From positions 1 through 64,000 of the forward strand of contig CACLVA010000001.1 in NCBI GenBank assembly GCA_902610315.1: a stretch of DNA of 64,000 nucleotides, in the 5' to 3' direction. A program made the position numbers and the translations under genes. The first letter of the stretch is position 1; each line of letters begins with the position of its first letter. Of the stretch, positions 9,138 through 16,591 are shown in pieces. A model generated the notes under the pieces. The model was not told the DNA's origin. It ran no database searches and saw only the letters and a list, made by a program, of their open reading frames with translations. This DNA comes from an uncultured Pelagibacteraceae bacterium. Its GTDB lineage: Bacteria > Pseudomonadota > Alphaproteobacteria > Pelagibacterales > Pelagibacteraceae.

Positions 9138-9559
9138 TGCTTAAATTTTTTAGTAAAGAGGAACAATCAAATAGCGATAATGATTTAATTAATGTGGCTT
9201 GTTTAATGATACATGCAGCTAAAATTGATGAACATTATACTGATAAAGAAAAAACAATTATTAAAAATACTATAAAAAAGCTTGATAACAATAATGAGGA
9301 TATAGATAAATTGATATTAGAAGCAGAAAAAAAAGAGTCTGACTCAAATCATATTCAAGATTTTACAAAAAATATAAAAGTTATGGATAAAAAAAACAAA
9401 ATAGAAATTATTAAAAATATTTGGAGTATTGTTTTATCTGATGGAAACTCAGATATATATGAAGAAAATCTTATGAGACGTTTAGCAGGATTGCTTTACA
9501 TAGATTCTAAAACTATGGGTGATATAAAATTAGATATTCAGAATAAACAAAAACAATGA
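9137..9559 (+). CDS. TerB-like protein
   Basis: A 140-aa, highly charged helical protein whose N-terminal half reads as a TerB/DjlA-type helical bundle ([19 protein letters not shown], acidic residues after the first helix; a second similar motif [20 protein letters not shown] near the C-terminus). In many alphaproteobacteria another small gene occupies this slot between helicase and ferredoxin. Start and stop both overlap neighbours by a few bases, consistent with one operon. The TerB label refers to the fold; tellurite resistance should not be assumed. Confidence 0.7.
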   Translation: MLKFFSKEEQSNSDNDLINVACLMIHAAKIDEHYTDKEKTIIKNTIKKLDNNNEDIDKLILEAEKKESDSNHIQDFTKNIKVMDKKNKIEIIKNIWSIVLSDGNSDIYEENLMRRLAGLLYIDSKTMGDIKLDIQNKQKQ

Positions 9560-9882
9560 CATATATAGTTAATGATAAATGTATAAAGTGTAAACTGATG
9601 GACTGCGTTGAAGTTTGTCCAGTTGACTGTTTCTATGAGGGAAAAAATATGCTTGTAATTAAACCTGATGAGTGTATAGATTGTGGCGTTTGTGAACCAG
9701 AATGTCCAGTAGATGCTATAAAGCCCGATACAGAAAAAGGATCAGAAAAATGGTTAGAAATAAATCAGAAATATTCAGAGATATGGCCAAATATTTCCCA
9801 AAAAAAAGAACCACCTGCAGATAACGAAAAATATAAAAATGAAGAAAATAAATTTGAAAAGTATTTTAAAGAAAACCTTTAA
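9556..9882 (+). CDS. fdxA: 7Fe ferredoxin FdxA
   Basis: Small electron carrier of 108 aa with one [3Fe-4S] and one [4Fe-4S] cluster. Both cysteine sets are intact ([17 protein letters not shown] near residues 9-25, [12 protein letters not shown] near residues 40-51). The spacing matches the FdxA/ferredoxin II family, whose C-terminal extension is also present ([15 protein letters not shown]). The last 44 nt overlap the start of carD in another frame. Confidence 0.95.
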   Translation: MTYIVNDKCIKCKLMDCVEVCPVDCFYEGKNMLVIKPDECIDCGVCEPECPVDAIKPDTEKGSEKWLEINQKYSEIWPNISQKKEPPADNEKYKNEENKFEKYFKENL

Positions 9883-10735
9883 AAAAAAGACTCAATCAAA
9901 AAAAACTAAAATAAAAACTAAAGTTAAAATAAAAAAAAATACTTTAAAAAAAAAAGTTGGAAGACCAAAAATTTCTAAAAAAGAAGTTCGAATCAAAATT
10001 GAAAAAAATAAAGATACAAAAAAAAATAAAGATACAAAAAAAAATAATAACAAGAATGAGAATCTTAAACTTACTAAAACTTTAGATCAAAAACCTGAAA
10101 TTACTAAAATAAAAAAACAAGGCACAGAAAAAAGAGAATACAAAATTAAAGATTACGTCGTTTATCCAAAACACGGGGTTGGTCAAATTCTTTCGGTGAG
10201 TGCTAAAAAAATTGGAGGAATCGATGTACAATGTTATGATATTAAATTTGAAAAAGATAAAGCAATTGGATTGTTGCCTATAAACAAACAGTCTCATCTA
10301 AGACCACTGTCTACAATCAATCAAGTAAATAAATCTATATCTATACTAAAAGGAAAACCAAAAATAAAAAGATCTATGTGGAGTAGAAGGGCTCAAGAGT
10401 ATGAACAGAAAATTACATCGGGAAAAATCTATGATCTTGCAGAAGTTGTAAGAGATTTAAATAAAGGCGATGATATAATGATAGATCAGTCATACAGTGA
10501 GAGGCAATTATTTGAGAAAGCATATGAAAGGATCATTTCAGAATTTCAGATAGTATTAAATCTTTCTTTAGAAAATACTCAAAAAAAACTTGATAAAGCC
10601 CTAAAAAGAAATTTAGAAAAAAACGTGCAAGTAACGGAAAAAATTCAGAAAACTGACAATCAAAAAGAATTACCTGAAGAAGTTAGTGAAGATGACAACT
10701 CAAATCTAGTTACTGAAAACAAGGAAGAGGAATAA
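9839..10735 (+). CDS. carD: CarD-family RNA polymerase-binding transcription regulator with a long basic N-terminal tail
   Basis: CarD binds the RNA polymerase beta subunit and stabilises open promoter complexes. The CarD_N/RID domain begins near residue 99 ([17 protein letters not shown]) and the helical DNA-binding part includes [14 protein letters not shown]. The first ~97 residues are an extreme Lys-rich tail with an AT-hook-like KKVGRPK (38-44) and a short tandem repeat [13 protein letters not shown]. No other in-frame Met exists before the CarD domain, so the tail is probably real, and its coding sequence overlaps fdxA by 44 nt. The C-terminus is acidic. A strong terminator follows at once. 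The added tail is an unusual form of an otherwise conserved regulator. Confidence 0.9.
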   Translation: MKKINLKSILKKTFKKKTQSKKTKIKTKVKIKKNTLKKKVGRPKISKKEVRIKIEKNKDTKKNKDTKKNNNKNENLKLTKTLDQKPEITKIKKQGTEKREYKIKDYVVYPKHGVGQILSVSAKKIGGIDVQCYDIKFEKDKAIGLLPINKQSHLRPLSTINQVNKSISILKGKPKIKRSMWSRRAQEYEQKITSGKIYDLAEVVRDLNKGDDIMIDQSYSERQLFEKAYERIISEFQIVLNLSLENTQKKLDKALKRNLEKNVQVTEKIQKTDNQKELPEEVSEDDNSNLVTENKEEE

Positions 10736-10738
10736 AAA

Positions 10739-10773
10739 AAACGCTTCTCACACAATCGTTATGAGAAGCGTTT
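10739..10773. terminator. Bidirectional intrinsic terminator between carD and the basic peptide gene
   Basis: A perfect 10-bp stem (ACGCTTCTCA at 10741-10750 with TGAGAAGCGT at 10762-10771) and an 11-nt loop, extended by A:T pairs. On the + strand it is followed by a T run, ending carD. On the - strand the complementary A run also supplies U residues, so it can end the small basic peptide gene too. Confidence 0.9.
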
Positions 10774-10787
10774 TTAAAAAAGAAATA

Positions 10788-10859
10788 TTATCTTCTTCTT
10801 CTTCTTTTTTTAGCTTTTTTCTTAGCTTTTTTCTTAGCTTTTTTTCTTCTTTTAGCCAT
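10788..10859 (-). CDS. 23-aa ultra-basic Lys/Arg/Ala peptide
   Basis: The frame encodes MAKRRKKA, then three units of the type KKKA ending in KK, then five arginines: 18 of 23 residues are Lys or Arg and the rest are Ala plus the initiator Met. The stop lies 14 nt from the two-way terminator. Upstream are a near-consensus promoter, a perfect hairpin at the mRNA 5' end and a GGGAG ribosome binding site 6 nt before the ATG, so the unit looks like a complete, well-expressed gene. Composition suggests nucleic-acid binding (histone-tail-like or ribosome-associated). It resembles no family I can name with confidence; COX24/AURKAIP1-type and bTHX ribosomal peptides were considered but their signature residues are missing. 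Confidence 0.72.
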   Translation of the reverse strand: MAKRRKKAKKKAKKKAKKRRRRR

Positions 10860-10877
10860 CTTTAGCTCCCTGTTTGT

Positions 10878-10896
10878 ACGAATCATTTTGATTCGT
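10878..10896 (-). promoter_or_regulatory. 5' leader hairpin of the basic peptide gene
   Basis: Perfect inverted repeat with 8-bp arms (ACGAATCA / TGATTCGT) and a 3-nt loop. It lies a few bases after the predicted transcription start and ends 8 nt before the GGGAG ribosome binding site (10866-10870). A hairpin at the extreme 5' end commonly protects mRNA from decay, or it may be a protein-binding site for autoregulation. Confidence 0.6.
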
Positions 10897-10907
10897 TGTT
10901 TAGGTAA

Positions 10908-10936
10908 TTTTTAAATTTTTTCTTATGTTATGTCAA
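10908..10936 (-). promoter_or_regulatory. Promoter of the basic peptide gene
   Basis: Consensus -35 TTGACA (10931-10936) and -10-like TAAAAA (10908-10913) with a 17-bp spacer. The predicted start near 10901 leaves a leader of about 40 nt containing the hairpin and a good Shine-Dalgarno sequence. The 116-bp stretch beyond it, to 11055, is AT-rich with a weak inverted repeat (ATTAATG/CATTAAT, 11001-11020). Confidence 0.55.
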
Positions 10937-11055
10937 TTATTTAATTTTTTAGAAATTAAGTTGTAAAATTTAAATTTAAAATTATAAAAATCTTTTTTTA
11001 ATTAATGTAAAAACATTAATGTTTATGCGCTTAATACAACATTAATTATTAATTG

Positions 11056-12756
11056 TTATTTATAAAGTTGTTCAAAGTTATTTTTATAAATATTAATTAT
11101 TTTATATCTTTTTAACTTTAATGTTGGTGTCATCATACCATTTTCAATAGAAAAATTTTCTTTTATTACAAAAAACTTTTTTATTTTTTCTATTTTAGTC
11201 AAGTTTTTATTTATTTTTTCTATCTCGTCACTTAAATCTTTTTCATTTGCATTAATTTCTGAATTTAAAACTAATAAAGCAACAAGATAAGGCTTGTTGT
11301 CACCGTACACTAAGCTTTGATCAATATAATTTGAGTTATTTAGTGCTGTCTCTACTTTGACGGGTGAAATATTGTCACCACCTGGCGTAATTAATATATC
11401 TTTTTTTCTATCAGTAATTTTTAAATAACCATTTACAAATTTACCTATGTCTCCTGTATGAAGCCATCCGTCAACTAATACTTTATCTGTCTCTGCTTTT
11501 TTGTTCCAATAACCTAGCATCACGTTTTCTCCCTTTACCAATATTTCTCCATCCTCAGCTATTTTCACATTATTACACCTAAAAGGAATTCCGACAGTAT
11601 CTATCCTTATATCTTCAATTGGGTTACAACTAACAACAGGTGAAGTTTCAGTTAGACCATACCCCTGCAATGTTGGTAGTCCTATTGAATTGAGAAAAAT
11701 ACCAATTTCAGGGTCGAGAGCACCACCACCAGATACGAATGTCTTGAGACTACCTCCAAATTGTTTTTTAATCTTAGATCTGACTGTAATTTCACAAATC
11801 TTATTTACTATTTTATCTTTAATGTTCATTTTTTCTCTATTAAATTTTTTAGACCCTAAATTAACAGTATTTTCTACAAGAAATTTTTTTAAACCTCTCG
11901 CTTTACTAAAAGTAGAGCTTATCTTTTGGTGGAGATTTTGATAAAATCTTGGAACGGCTGTCATTATGTCAGGTGAGCAATCACTAATATTTTTGAGTAA
12001 TTTGTCTATACTCTCAGCGTAAAATACTTTTGCACCTACAGCAATTTGTATGAATTGTACTGTGTGTTCATAAGAATGTGATAATGGCAACCAGGTCAAA
12101 AATTTCATATCTTTCGATATGATTGATTTTAGTAACTCATAACCACCTTCGCAATTACTCAAGATTCCTCCGTGGCTCAAAATTACTCCTTTTGGATTTC
12201 CTTGTGTTCCAGATGTATAGATGATACAGGCTGGGTCTGAACGCTTTAGAGTAATCTCGCTATTAAAATTTTCAAAACCGTCCTTTTTGTTTATAATGTC
12301 TTCAATGCATAGATAATTTTGAAATTTCAAATTTTCTATTCTATCAAATGAAATAATTTTTTTGATTTTTTTGTAATCCAATATATTTTTGATTTTGTTA
12401 AATTGAATATTATTTGAAACTATTATTACTGATGGTTCACAATCTTTAATAATGTATTCATAATCTTTAGTAGTATAAGTGGTGTAAGAAGGTACACTAA
12501 TTCCTCCAGCTAACATAATTGCCAAATCAGATATCATCCATTCAGGTCTATTTTCTGAAATTAAAACACATCTGTCTCCCAGTTTAATATCTTTAGATAT
12601 TTGATTGGATAAATGGTTTACCAATAAGTATGTTTTCTCCCAACTTAATTTATGTTTTGGATTACCTAAATTAATTAAGAAAATATTATTTTTGTCTTGT
12701 TTTTCATATTGATCAAAAAAAAGTTCTAGAAGATTATTATAATTATTTAATTTCAT
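11056..12756 (-). CDS. Long-chain acyl-CoA synthetase (AMP-forming)
   Basis: Activates fatty acids through an acyl-adenylate to acyl-CoA. The 566-aa protein carries the full AMP-binding set: P-loop YTSGTQGNPKGVILSHGG near residues 180-197, GYGLTETSP, GWLHTGDIG and the DRKKDILI hinge near residue 435. The form with a large N-terminal domain and TWLPLSHSYEH matches the FAA1/LC-FACS branch rather than acetyl-CoA synthetase. A single leftward gene with tRNA-Leu 7 nt upstream in the same direction, so both may share a transcript. Confidence 0.92.
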   Translation of the reverse strand: MKLNNYNNLLELFFDQYEKQDKNNIFLINLGNPKHKLSWEKTYLLVNHLSNQISKDIKLGDRCVLISENRPEWMISDLAIMLAGGISVPSYTTYTTKDYEYIIKDCEPSVIIVSNNIQFNKIKNILDYKKIKKIISFDRIENLKFQNYLCIEDIINKKDGFENFNSEITLKRSDPACIIYTSGTQGNPKGVILSHGGILSNCEGGYELLKSIISKDMKFLTWLPLSHSYEHTVQFIQIAVGAKVFYAESIDKLLKNISDCSPDIMTAVPRFYQNLHQKISSTFSKARGLKKFLVENTVNLGSKKFNREKMNIKDKIVNKICEITVRSKIKKQFGGSLKTFVSGGGALDPEIGIFLNSIGLPTLQGYGLTETSPVVSCNPIEDIRIDTVGIPFRCNNVKIAEDGEILVKGENVMLGYWNKKAETDKVLVDGWLHTGDIGKFVNGYLKITDRKKDILITPGGDNISPVKVETALNNSNYIDQSLVYGDNKPYLVALLVLNSEINANEKDLSDEIEKINKNLTKIEKIKKFFVIKENFSIENGMMTPTLKLKRYKIINIYKNNFEQLYK

Positions 12757-12763
12757 TTTGTTT

Positions 12764-12850
12764 TGGTGGGCGAAGAGAGACTCGAACTCTCACAACATTG
12801 CTGCTATTGGATTTTGAGTCCAACGCGTCTACCAGTTCCGCCATTCGCCC
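12764..12850 (-). tRNA. tRNA-Leu (anticodon CAA)
   Basis: An 87-nt class II tRNA with long variable arm. Acceptor stem GGGCGAA pairs with TTCGCCC, and the anticodon arm TTGGA-CTCAAAA-TCCAA gives anticodon CAA for the TTG codon. The T arm and encoded CCA (12764-12766) are present. It is read leftward, just upstream of the acyl-CoA synthetase gene. Confidence 0.97.
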
Positions 12851-12909
12851 TTTTTAATTAATTTAATGTAAAATTTATAGTATAAAGAGTGTTTTTAGAA
12901 CACAAAATT

Positions 12910-13512
12910 ATGATTAAAAATATTTATAATAAATCTATTAAAATTGCTGGTCACAAAAACTCTAGAAAATTTTTAGGTTTTATATCATTTATCGAAAGCT
13001 TTATTTTCCCTATACCACCTGATGTATTTATAATACCAATGACGATTGCAAAGAAAAATGAGTGGAAAAAAATAGCATTTATAGCAACAACAGGTTCGGT
13101 ATTAGGTGCATGTTTAGGATATCTTATTGGATATATTTTTTTTAACGAGATTGGTGTAAAGATATTTGAGCTGTACGGAGTTGATAACACTAATTTTTTA
13201 AAAGATAAGGTTTCATCTGATGGTGGAACTATTGCGTGGGTTACATTACTTGCAATTGCAGGCTTTACACCTGTTCCCTTTAAATTATTGACGATAACAA
13301 GTGGGTTTGTACATTTTAATTTCTTTTATTTTGTCATAGTCTCTCTGCTAACAAGAGGATCTAGATTTTTTATAATAGCCTTTCTTTTGGGCAATTTTGG
13401 TGCTGCAATGAAAAAGATTATTGAAAAAAAACTGGTGCCAGTCTCAATATTAGTATCGATAATTATTATAGTTTTTGCATTTTTTGTATATAAATTTCTT
13501 ATAAATTTTTAA
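12910..13512 (+). CDS. DedA/YqaA-type membrane protein (SNARE-associated family)
   Basis: A 200-aa integral membrane protein with about five hydrophobic segments. FIESFIFPIPPDVFIIPM near the N-terminus and GFTPVPFKLLTITSG near the middle are the paired E-x-P-x-P type re-entrant motifs of the DedA/YqaA family, implicated in lipid or proton-coupled membrane homeostasis. The ATG at 12910 is preferred over a GTG seven codons upstream, because it starts the usual basic N-terminus (MIKNIYNKSIKIAG). dsbB follows after 5 nt. Confidence 0.85.
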   Translation: MIKNIYNKSIKIAGHKNSRKFLGFISFIESFIFPIPPDVFIIPMTIAKKNEWKKIAFIATTGSVLGACLGYLIGYIFFNEIGVKIFELYGVDNTNFLKDKVSSDGGTIAWVTLLAIAGFTPVPFKLLTITSGFVHFNFFYFVIVSLLTRGSRFFIIAFLLGNFGAAMKKIIEKKLVPVSILVSIIIIVFAFFVYKFLINF

Positions 13513-13517
13513 AATAA

Positions 13518-13991
13518 ATGTTAGATCAAAACATCAAAAAATTTTATATTATAATTTTTTCTCTTAGTTTCTTTTCTTTAATTGCAGCTTTATACGTAGA
13601 ATACATACTTGGTTTTAAACCATGTATACTATGTATCTACCAGAGAATACCGTATGCTATAGCGATATTAATAAGTTTAATTGCTTTTTTCATTGGTAAT
13701 AGAAATATATTATTAATAATTTTAGGATTAACTTTTTTGTCAGGTATTTTGTTATCAGGTTATCATGTAAGTATTGAGAAAGGAGTTATTGAACCACTAT
13801 TTTCATGCACAGGTGAGAATATTAAAGCTCTCGAGAAAGAGGAAATACTTAAATCTTTAGATAATATTCAGCCTGATTGTAAAGATGTAGATTTTTCAAT
13901 ATTTGGGGTTTCGCTTGCGACCTTAAATTTTATAATTTCGTTTGTTTTAACCATAGTCATTGTCTATATATTTAAACATGCAAAAAAGTAA
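13518..13991 (+). CDS. dsbB: Disulfide bond formation protein B
   Basis: Inner-membrane quinone-linked oxidase that reoxidises the periplasmic thiol oxidase DsbA. Four hydrophobic spans are visible. The first periplasmic loop has the redox CxxC (CILCIYQR, near residues 36-43). The second loop has the widely spaced Cys pair (FSCTGENIK...PDCKD). Length 157 aa is normal. The 3' end overlaps coq7 by 14 nt. No dsbA is in the window. Confidence 0.93.
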   Translation: MLDQNIKKFYIIIFSLSFFSLIAALYVEYILGFKPCILCIYQRIPYAIAILISLIAFFIGNRNILLIILGLTFLSGILLSGYHVSIEKGVIEPLFSCTGENIKALEKEEILKSLDNIQPDCKDVDFSIFGVSLATLNFIISFVLTIVIVYIFKHAKK

Positions 13992-14511
13992 TAAAAAAAA
14001 AATTGAAGAATTTATTAGGGTAGATCATGCAGGTGAAAGAGGCGCCATCAAAATATATGAAGGTCAGCTTTTAGCGCTAAATACTATAGTCAAAAATGAA
14101 GAACTAAAGAAGACTATTGAGCATATGAAAGAACATGAAGTAGAGCATTGTGAATTTTTTGAAAAAGAAATAAAAAAAAGAGGAATTGAACCAACAAAAT
14201 TTTTACCTTTATGGGATCTTTTGGGTTTAGGTTTAGGTTTTGGTAGCACATTACTAGGAAAGAAAGCAGCAATGCTTTGTACTGCATCTGTCGAAGAAGT
14301 AATAGATGAACATTATTTAAACCAAATAAAAGAAATTAAAAATGATGAAAAATCACTTAGAAAAAAGATAGAAAAATTTAGACAAGACGAGATAGATCAC
14401 AAAGATATTGCTTACGATGAAGGAGCAACTAAAGAAGGTCTTTACTCAATTTTTGATAAAGTAATAAAAACTGGCTCTAAAATTGCAATTAATATTTCTG
14501 AAAAAATCTAG
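13978..14511 (+). CDS. coq7: Demethoxyubiquinone hydroxylase (Coq7)
   Basis: Di-iron hydroxylase of a late ring hydroxylation in ubiquinone synthesis. The ligand pattern of the ferritin-like fold is complete: DHAGERGA, EHEVEH, EEVIDEHY and DEIDHKD provide the Glu and ExxH residues. The ATG at 13978 is chosen (177 aa) rather than a TTG six codons upstream, because the dsbB frame already occupies that stretch and MQKSNKKKIEEFIRVDHAG is the normal start. With ubiE and ubiB in this window it gives three ubiquinone genes. Confidence 0.93.
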   Translation: MQKSNKKKIEEFIRVDHAGERGAIKIYEGQLLALNTIVKNEELKKTIEHMKEHEVEHCEFFEKEIKKRGIEPTKFLPLWDLLGLGLGFGSTLLGKKAAMLCTASVEEVIDEHYLNQIKEIKNDEKSLRKKIEKFRQDEIDHKDIAYDEGATKEGLYSIFDKVIKTGSKIAINISEKI

Positions 14512-15078
14512 TTAAGGTTCTAATTCAACATCCCAATACAAATAATCCATCCAACTTTTATGTAAAAAATTTGGCGGAAAATTTCTACCATTTTTATGAA
14601 GATCTTCAGTAGTTGGTTGAAAAGGCCTTTGGTTTAATTTCATTCCTGATTTTTCTAACAATCGGCCTCCTTTTTTAACGTTACAAGCAGAGCAAGCTGT
14701 CACAACATTATCCCAATCGGTTTTTCCTCCTTTTGATCTTGGTAACAAATGATCAAAAGTTAATTCGTGTTTACTCCCGCAATACTGACATGAGAATTTA
14801 TCTCTTAAGAAAACATTAAATCTTGTAAAATTTGGATTAGAAAGTGGTTTGATGTAGCTTTTAAGAGCAATAACACTTGGTAGCTTCATGCTAAATGAAG
14901 GACTTCTGATTACTCTATCATAATAAGAAACTATTGATACTCTATCTAAGAACACTGATTTAATCGAGTCTTGCCAACTCCATAAAGACAATGGATAATA
15001 ACTTAAAGGTCTATAGTCTGCATTTAAAACAAGTGCAGGGCATTTTTCTAATGAAACATTGTGATCTTGAAAATTCAT
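14512..15078 (-). CDS. HNH endonuclease family protein
   Basis: A 188-aa protein with a C-terminal HNH module: CQYCGSKHELTFDHLLPRS supplies one Cys pair and the metal-binding Asp-His, WDNVVTACSACNVKKG the Asn and second Cys pair. The N-terminal ~80 residues (LNADYRPLSYYPLS) are typical of a conserved HNH family widespread in alphaproteobacteria and not linked to mobile elements. Convergent with coq7, whose stop it abuts. The cellular target is unknown. Confidence 0.88.
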   Translation of the reverse strand: MNFQDHNVSLEKCPALVLNADYRPLSYYPLSLWSWQDSIKSVFLDRVSIVSYYDRVIRSPSFSMKLPSVIALKSYIKPLSNPNFTRFNVFLRDKFSCQYCGSKHELTFDHLLPRSKGGKTDWDNVVTACSACNVKKGGRLLEKSGMKLNQRPFQPTTEDLHKNGRNFPPNFLHKSWMDYLYWDVELEP

Positions 15079-15130
15079 AAATTAAATTAACCTAAAAAAA
15101 AAATTAATTCAATGCCTCAAATTATTTAAT

Positions 15131-15790
15131 TTAATTTAAATCAAATATTTTTTTAATAAATTTTAATCCTATACTTGATGCCTCAATGGGTATATGATGA
15201 CCACAGTTTTTGATTATTTCTAATTCGACTGAAACTTTGTTTCTTTCCAAGAAATCTTTGGCTTCTAAAGATTTTACACAAGGAACAATGTCATCATTTT
15301 CACCGTGAATTAATAATGTTTCAGGTTTATGAATTATTCTTTTTGATAAATCTTTTTTACTTATTATTTTTCCAGAAAAACCCAAAATTCCAGAATATTT
15401 TTCATCTGATGAAAGTCCCACATTAATTGACATCATGCATCCTTGACTAAATCCAGACAAACATATCTTAGAATTTGGTACTGAAAATTTCTCTTTAACC
15501 TCGTTTAAGAATTTTTTTAATATTATCTCATTTTTTTTGCTCTCATTCAAAATGAATTCATCATTGTCTTTACTTAGATCAAACCATTGGTAACCTGATG
15601 GACTAATCAAACATTTTTCTGGGGCATTAGGGCAAACAAATAGTGTATTAGGCAAGAATCTTTTCCAGTTTAATGTAACTTGTGCAATATCATTTCCGTC
15701 ACCACCGTAACCATGCAATAATATAATTATATTTTTTATTTCTTTGCCAGACTCTGGTTTTATTAGTTTTGTATCAAGGCAAAATGTCAT
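15131..15790 (-). CDS. Carboxylesterase/phospholipase-type alpha/beta hydrolase
   Basis: Serine hydrolase of 219 aa in the Abhydrolase_2 family. The oxyanion LLHGYGGDGND, nucleophile GFSQGCMM (GxSxG), acid in HGENDDIVP and catalytic His in NCGHHIP are all in order. No signal peptide is visible, so it is probably cytoplasmic. Family members act on small esters or lysophospholipids; the real substrate is unknown. It is divergent from the HIG1-like gene with a 50-bp gap. Confidence 0.87.
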   Translation of the reverse strand: MTFCLDTKLIKPESGKEIKNIIILLHGYGGDGNDIAQVTLNWKRFLPNTLFVCPNAPEKCLISPSGYQWFDLSKDNDEFILNESKKNEIILKKFLNEVKEKFSVPNSKICLSGFSQGCMMSINVGLSSDEKYSGILGFSGKIISKKDLSKRIIHKPETLLIHGENDDIVPCVKSLEAKDFLERNKVSVELEIIKNCGHHIPIEASSIGLKFIKKIFDLN

Positions 15791-15840
15791 AAATAAATTA
15801 TTTTATTTTTTTTTTACTATTTATGTAATAGATACTTTTA

Positions 15841-16044
15841 ATGGTTTCCGAAATATTAATAAAGGTAATAGCTATAGTTCTTATATTGGCTGTTGCTATT
15901 GTTTTAGTTCTAGGTATTGGCACTCTTTTCAAAGGTGGCTCTACAAGTAAAAAATATTCAAATAAACTTATGCAGCTAAGAGTTCTTTTACAGTTTATTG
16001 CCATCATAGTTTTAGTTTGTCTTGCTTATTTTTTTAAAGATTAA
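15841..16044 (+). CDS. HIG1-domain small twin-transmembrane protein
   Basis: A 67-aa protein with two hydrophobic helices joined by a basic loop (KGGSTSKKYSNKLMQLRV). Both the layout and the NKLMQLRVLLQ segment fit the HIG_1_N family, whose mitochondrial members assist cytochrome oxidase assembly and hypoxia responses. Alphaproteobacterial copies are common. The stop overlaps the convergent TlpA-like gene by 4 nt. Confidence 0.75.
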   Translation: MVSEILIKVIAIVLILAVAIVLVLGIGTLFKGGSTSKKYSNKLMQLRVLLQFIAIIVLVCLAYFFKD

Positions 16045-16568
16045 TCAAAGTTCTGAAGCCACATTTTAAAGTTTTTATCTTGGAAATCTATGGACCCTAC
16101 GACTCTAGCAATTTCACCACCATCTTTGTTAATTATCAATGTTGTTGGTAGACCTCTTAGTAAAAACTTTTTTGCCAGTCTGACATCTGTATCGTAAAAA
16201 ATATCTAAATTTTCAATATTGGTTTTAATATAAAATTCTTTTATTTTATCAATTTTTTCTTGACCAATATTTACTGGAAGAATTTCTAAATTCTTAAATT
16301 TTTTATCAATAGAAAGTTTATCAAGTGATGGCATTTCCTCTTTACAAGGTTCGCACCAAGTTGCCCAAAAATTCATTAACACTAACTTTCCGTCATAATC
16401 AATTAAATTTATATCCTTATCTAATGTATTCTTAAAAGCTACGTCCTTATATTCTTTTGGTTTTTCATAAATAATCAAATTTTTTGGTAAATTTAAATCT
16501 TTCGAATAGCTACTAAATGTAGAAAAAATAATTATAACTGTTATAAAAAATTTAATTAAATTAGGCAT
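16041..16568 (-). CDS. TlpA-family periplasmic thiol:disulfide oxidoreductase
   Basis: A 175-aa thioredoxin-fold protein with a hydrophobic export signal (residues 1-20) and the active site NFWATWCEPCKEEMP (Cys72, Cys75). The cis-Pro loop is GLPTTLI. Such proteins reduce specific periplasmic substrates, often in cytochrome maturation. The neighbouring HIG1-like gene fits a respiratory link but only by inference. It is divergent from argH with a 23-bp gap, the usual alphaproteobacterial pairing of tlpA and argH. Confidence 0.9.
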   Translation of the reverse strand: MPNLIKFFITVIIIFSTFSSYSKDLNLPKNLIIYEKPKEYKDVAFKNTLDKDINLIDYDGKLVLMNFWATWCEPCKEEMPSLDKLSIDKKFKNLEILPVNIGQEKIDKIKEFYIKTNIENLDIFYDTDVRLAKKFLLRGLPTTLIINKDGGEIARVVGSIDFQDKNFKMWLQNFD

Positions 16569-16591
16569 ACTAAATATTACAAATAATTATC

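Noticed and set aside
9980..10070. Poly-lysine tandem repeats in carD as a possible frameshift or sequencing artefact
   Set aside because: The frame stays open and reads smoothly into the CarD domain, with AT-hook-like and repeat units in frame, so an error is not required.
11001..11046. ATTAATG/CATTAAT inverted repeat downstream of the acyl-CoA synthetase
   Set aside because: Only A:T-rich pairing, no clean U run in the right place; such repeats are expected by chance in this sequence.
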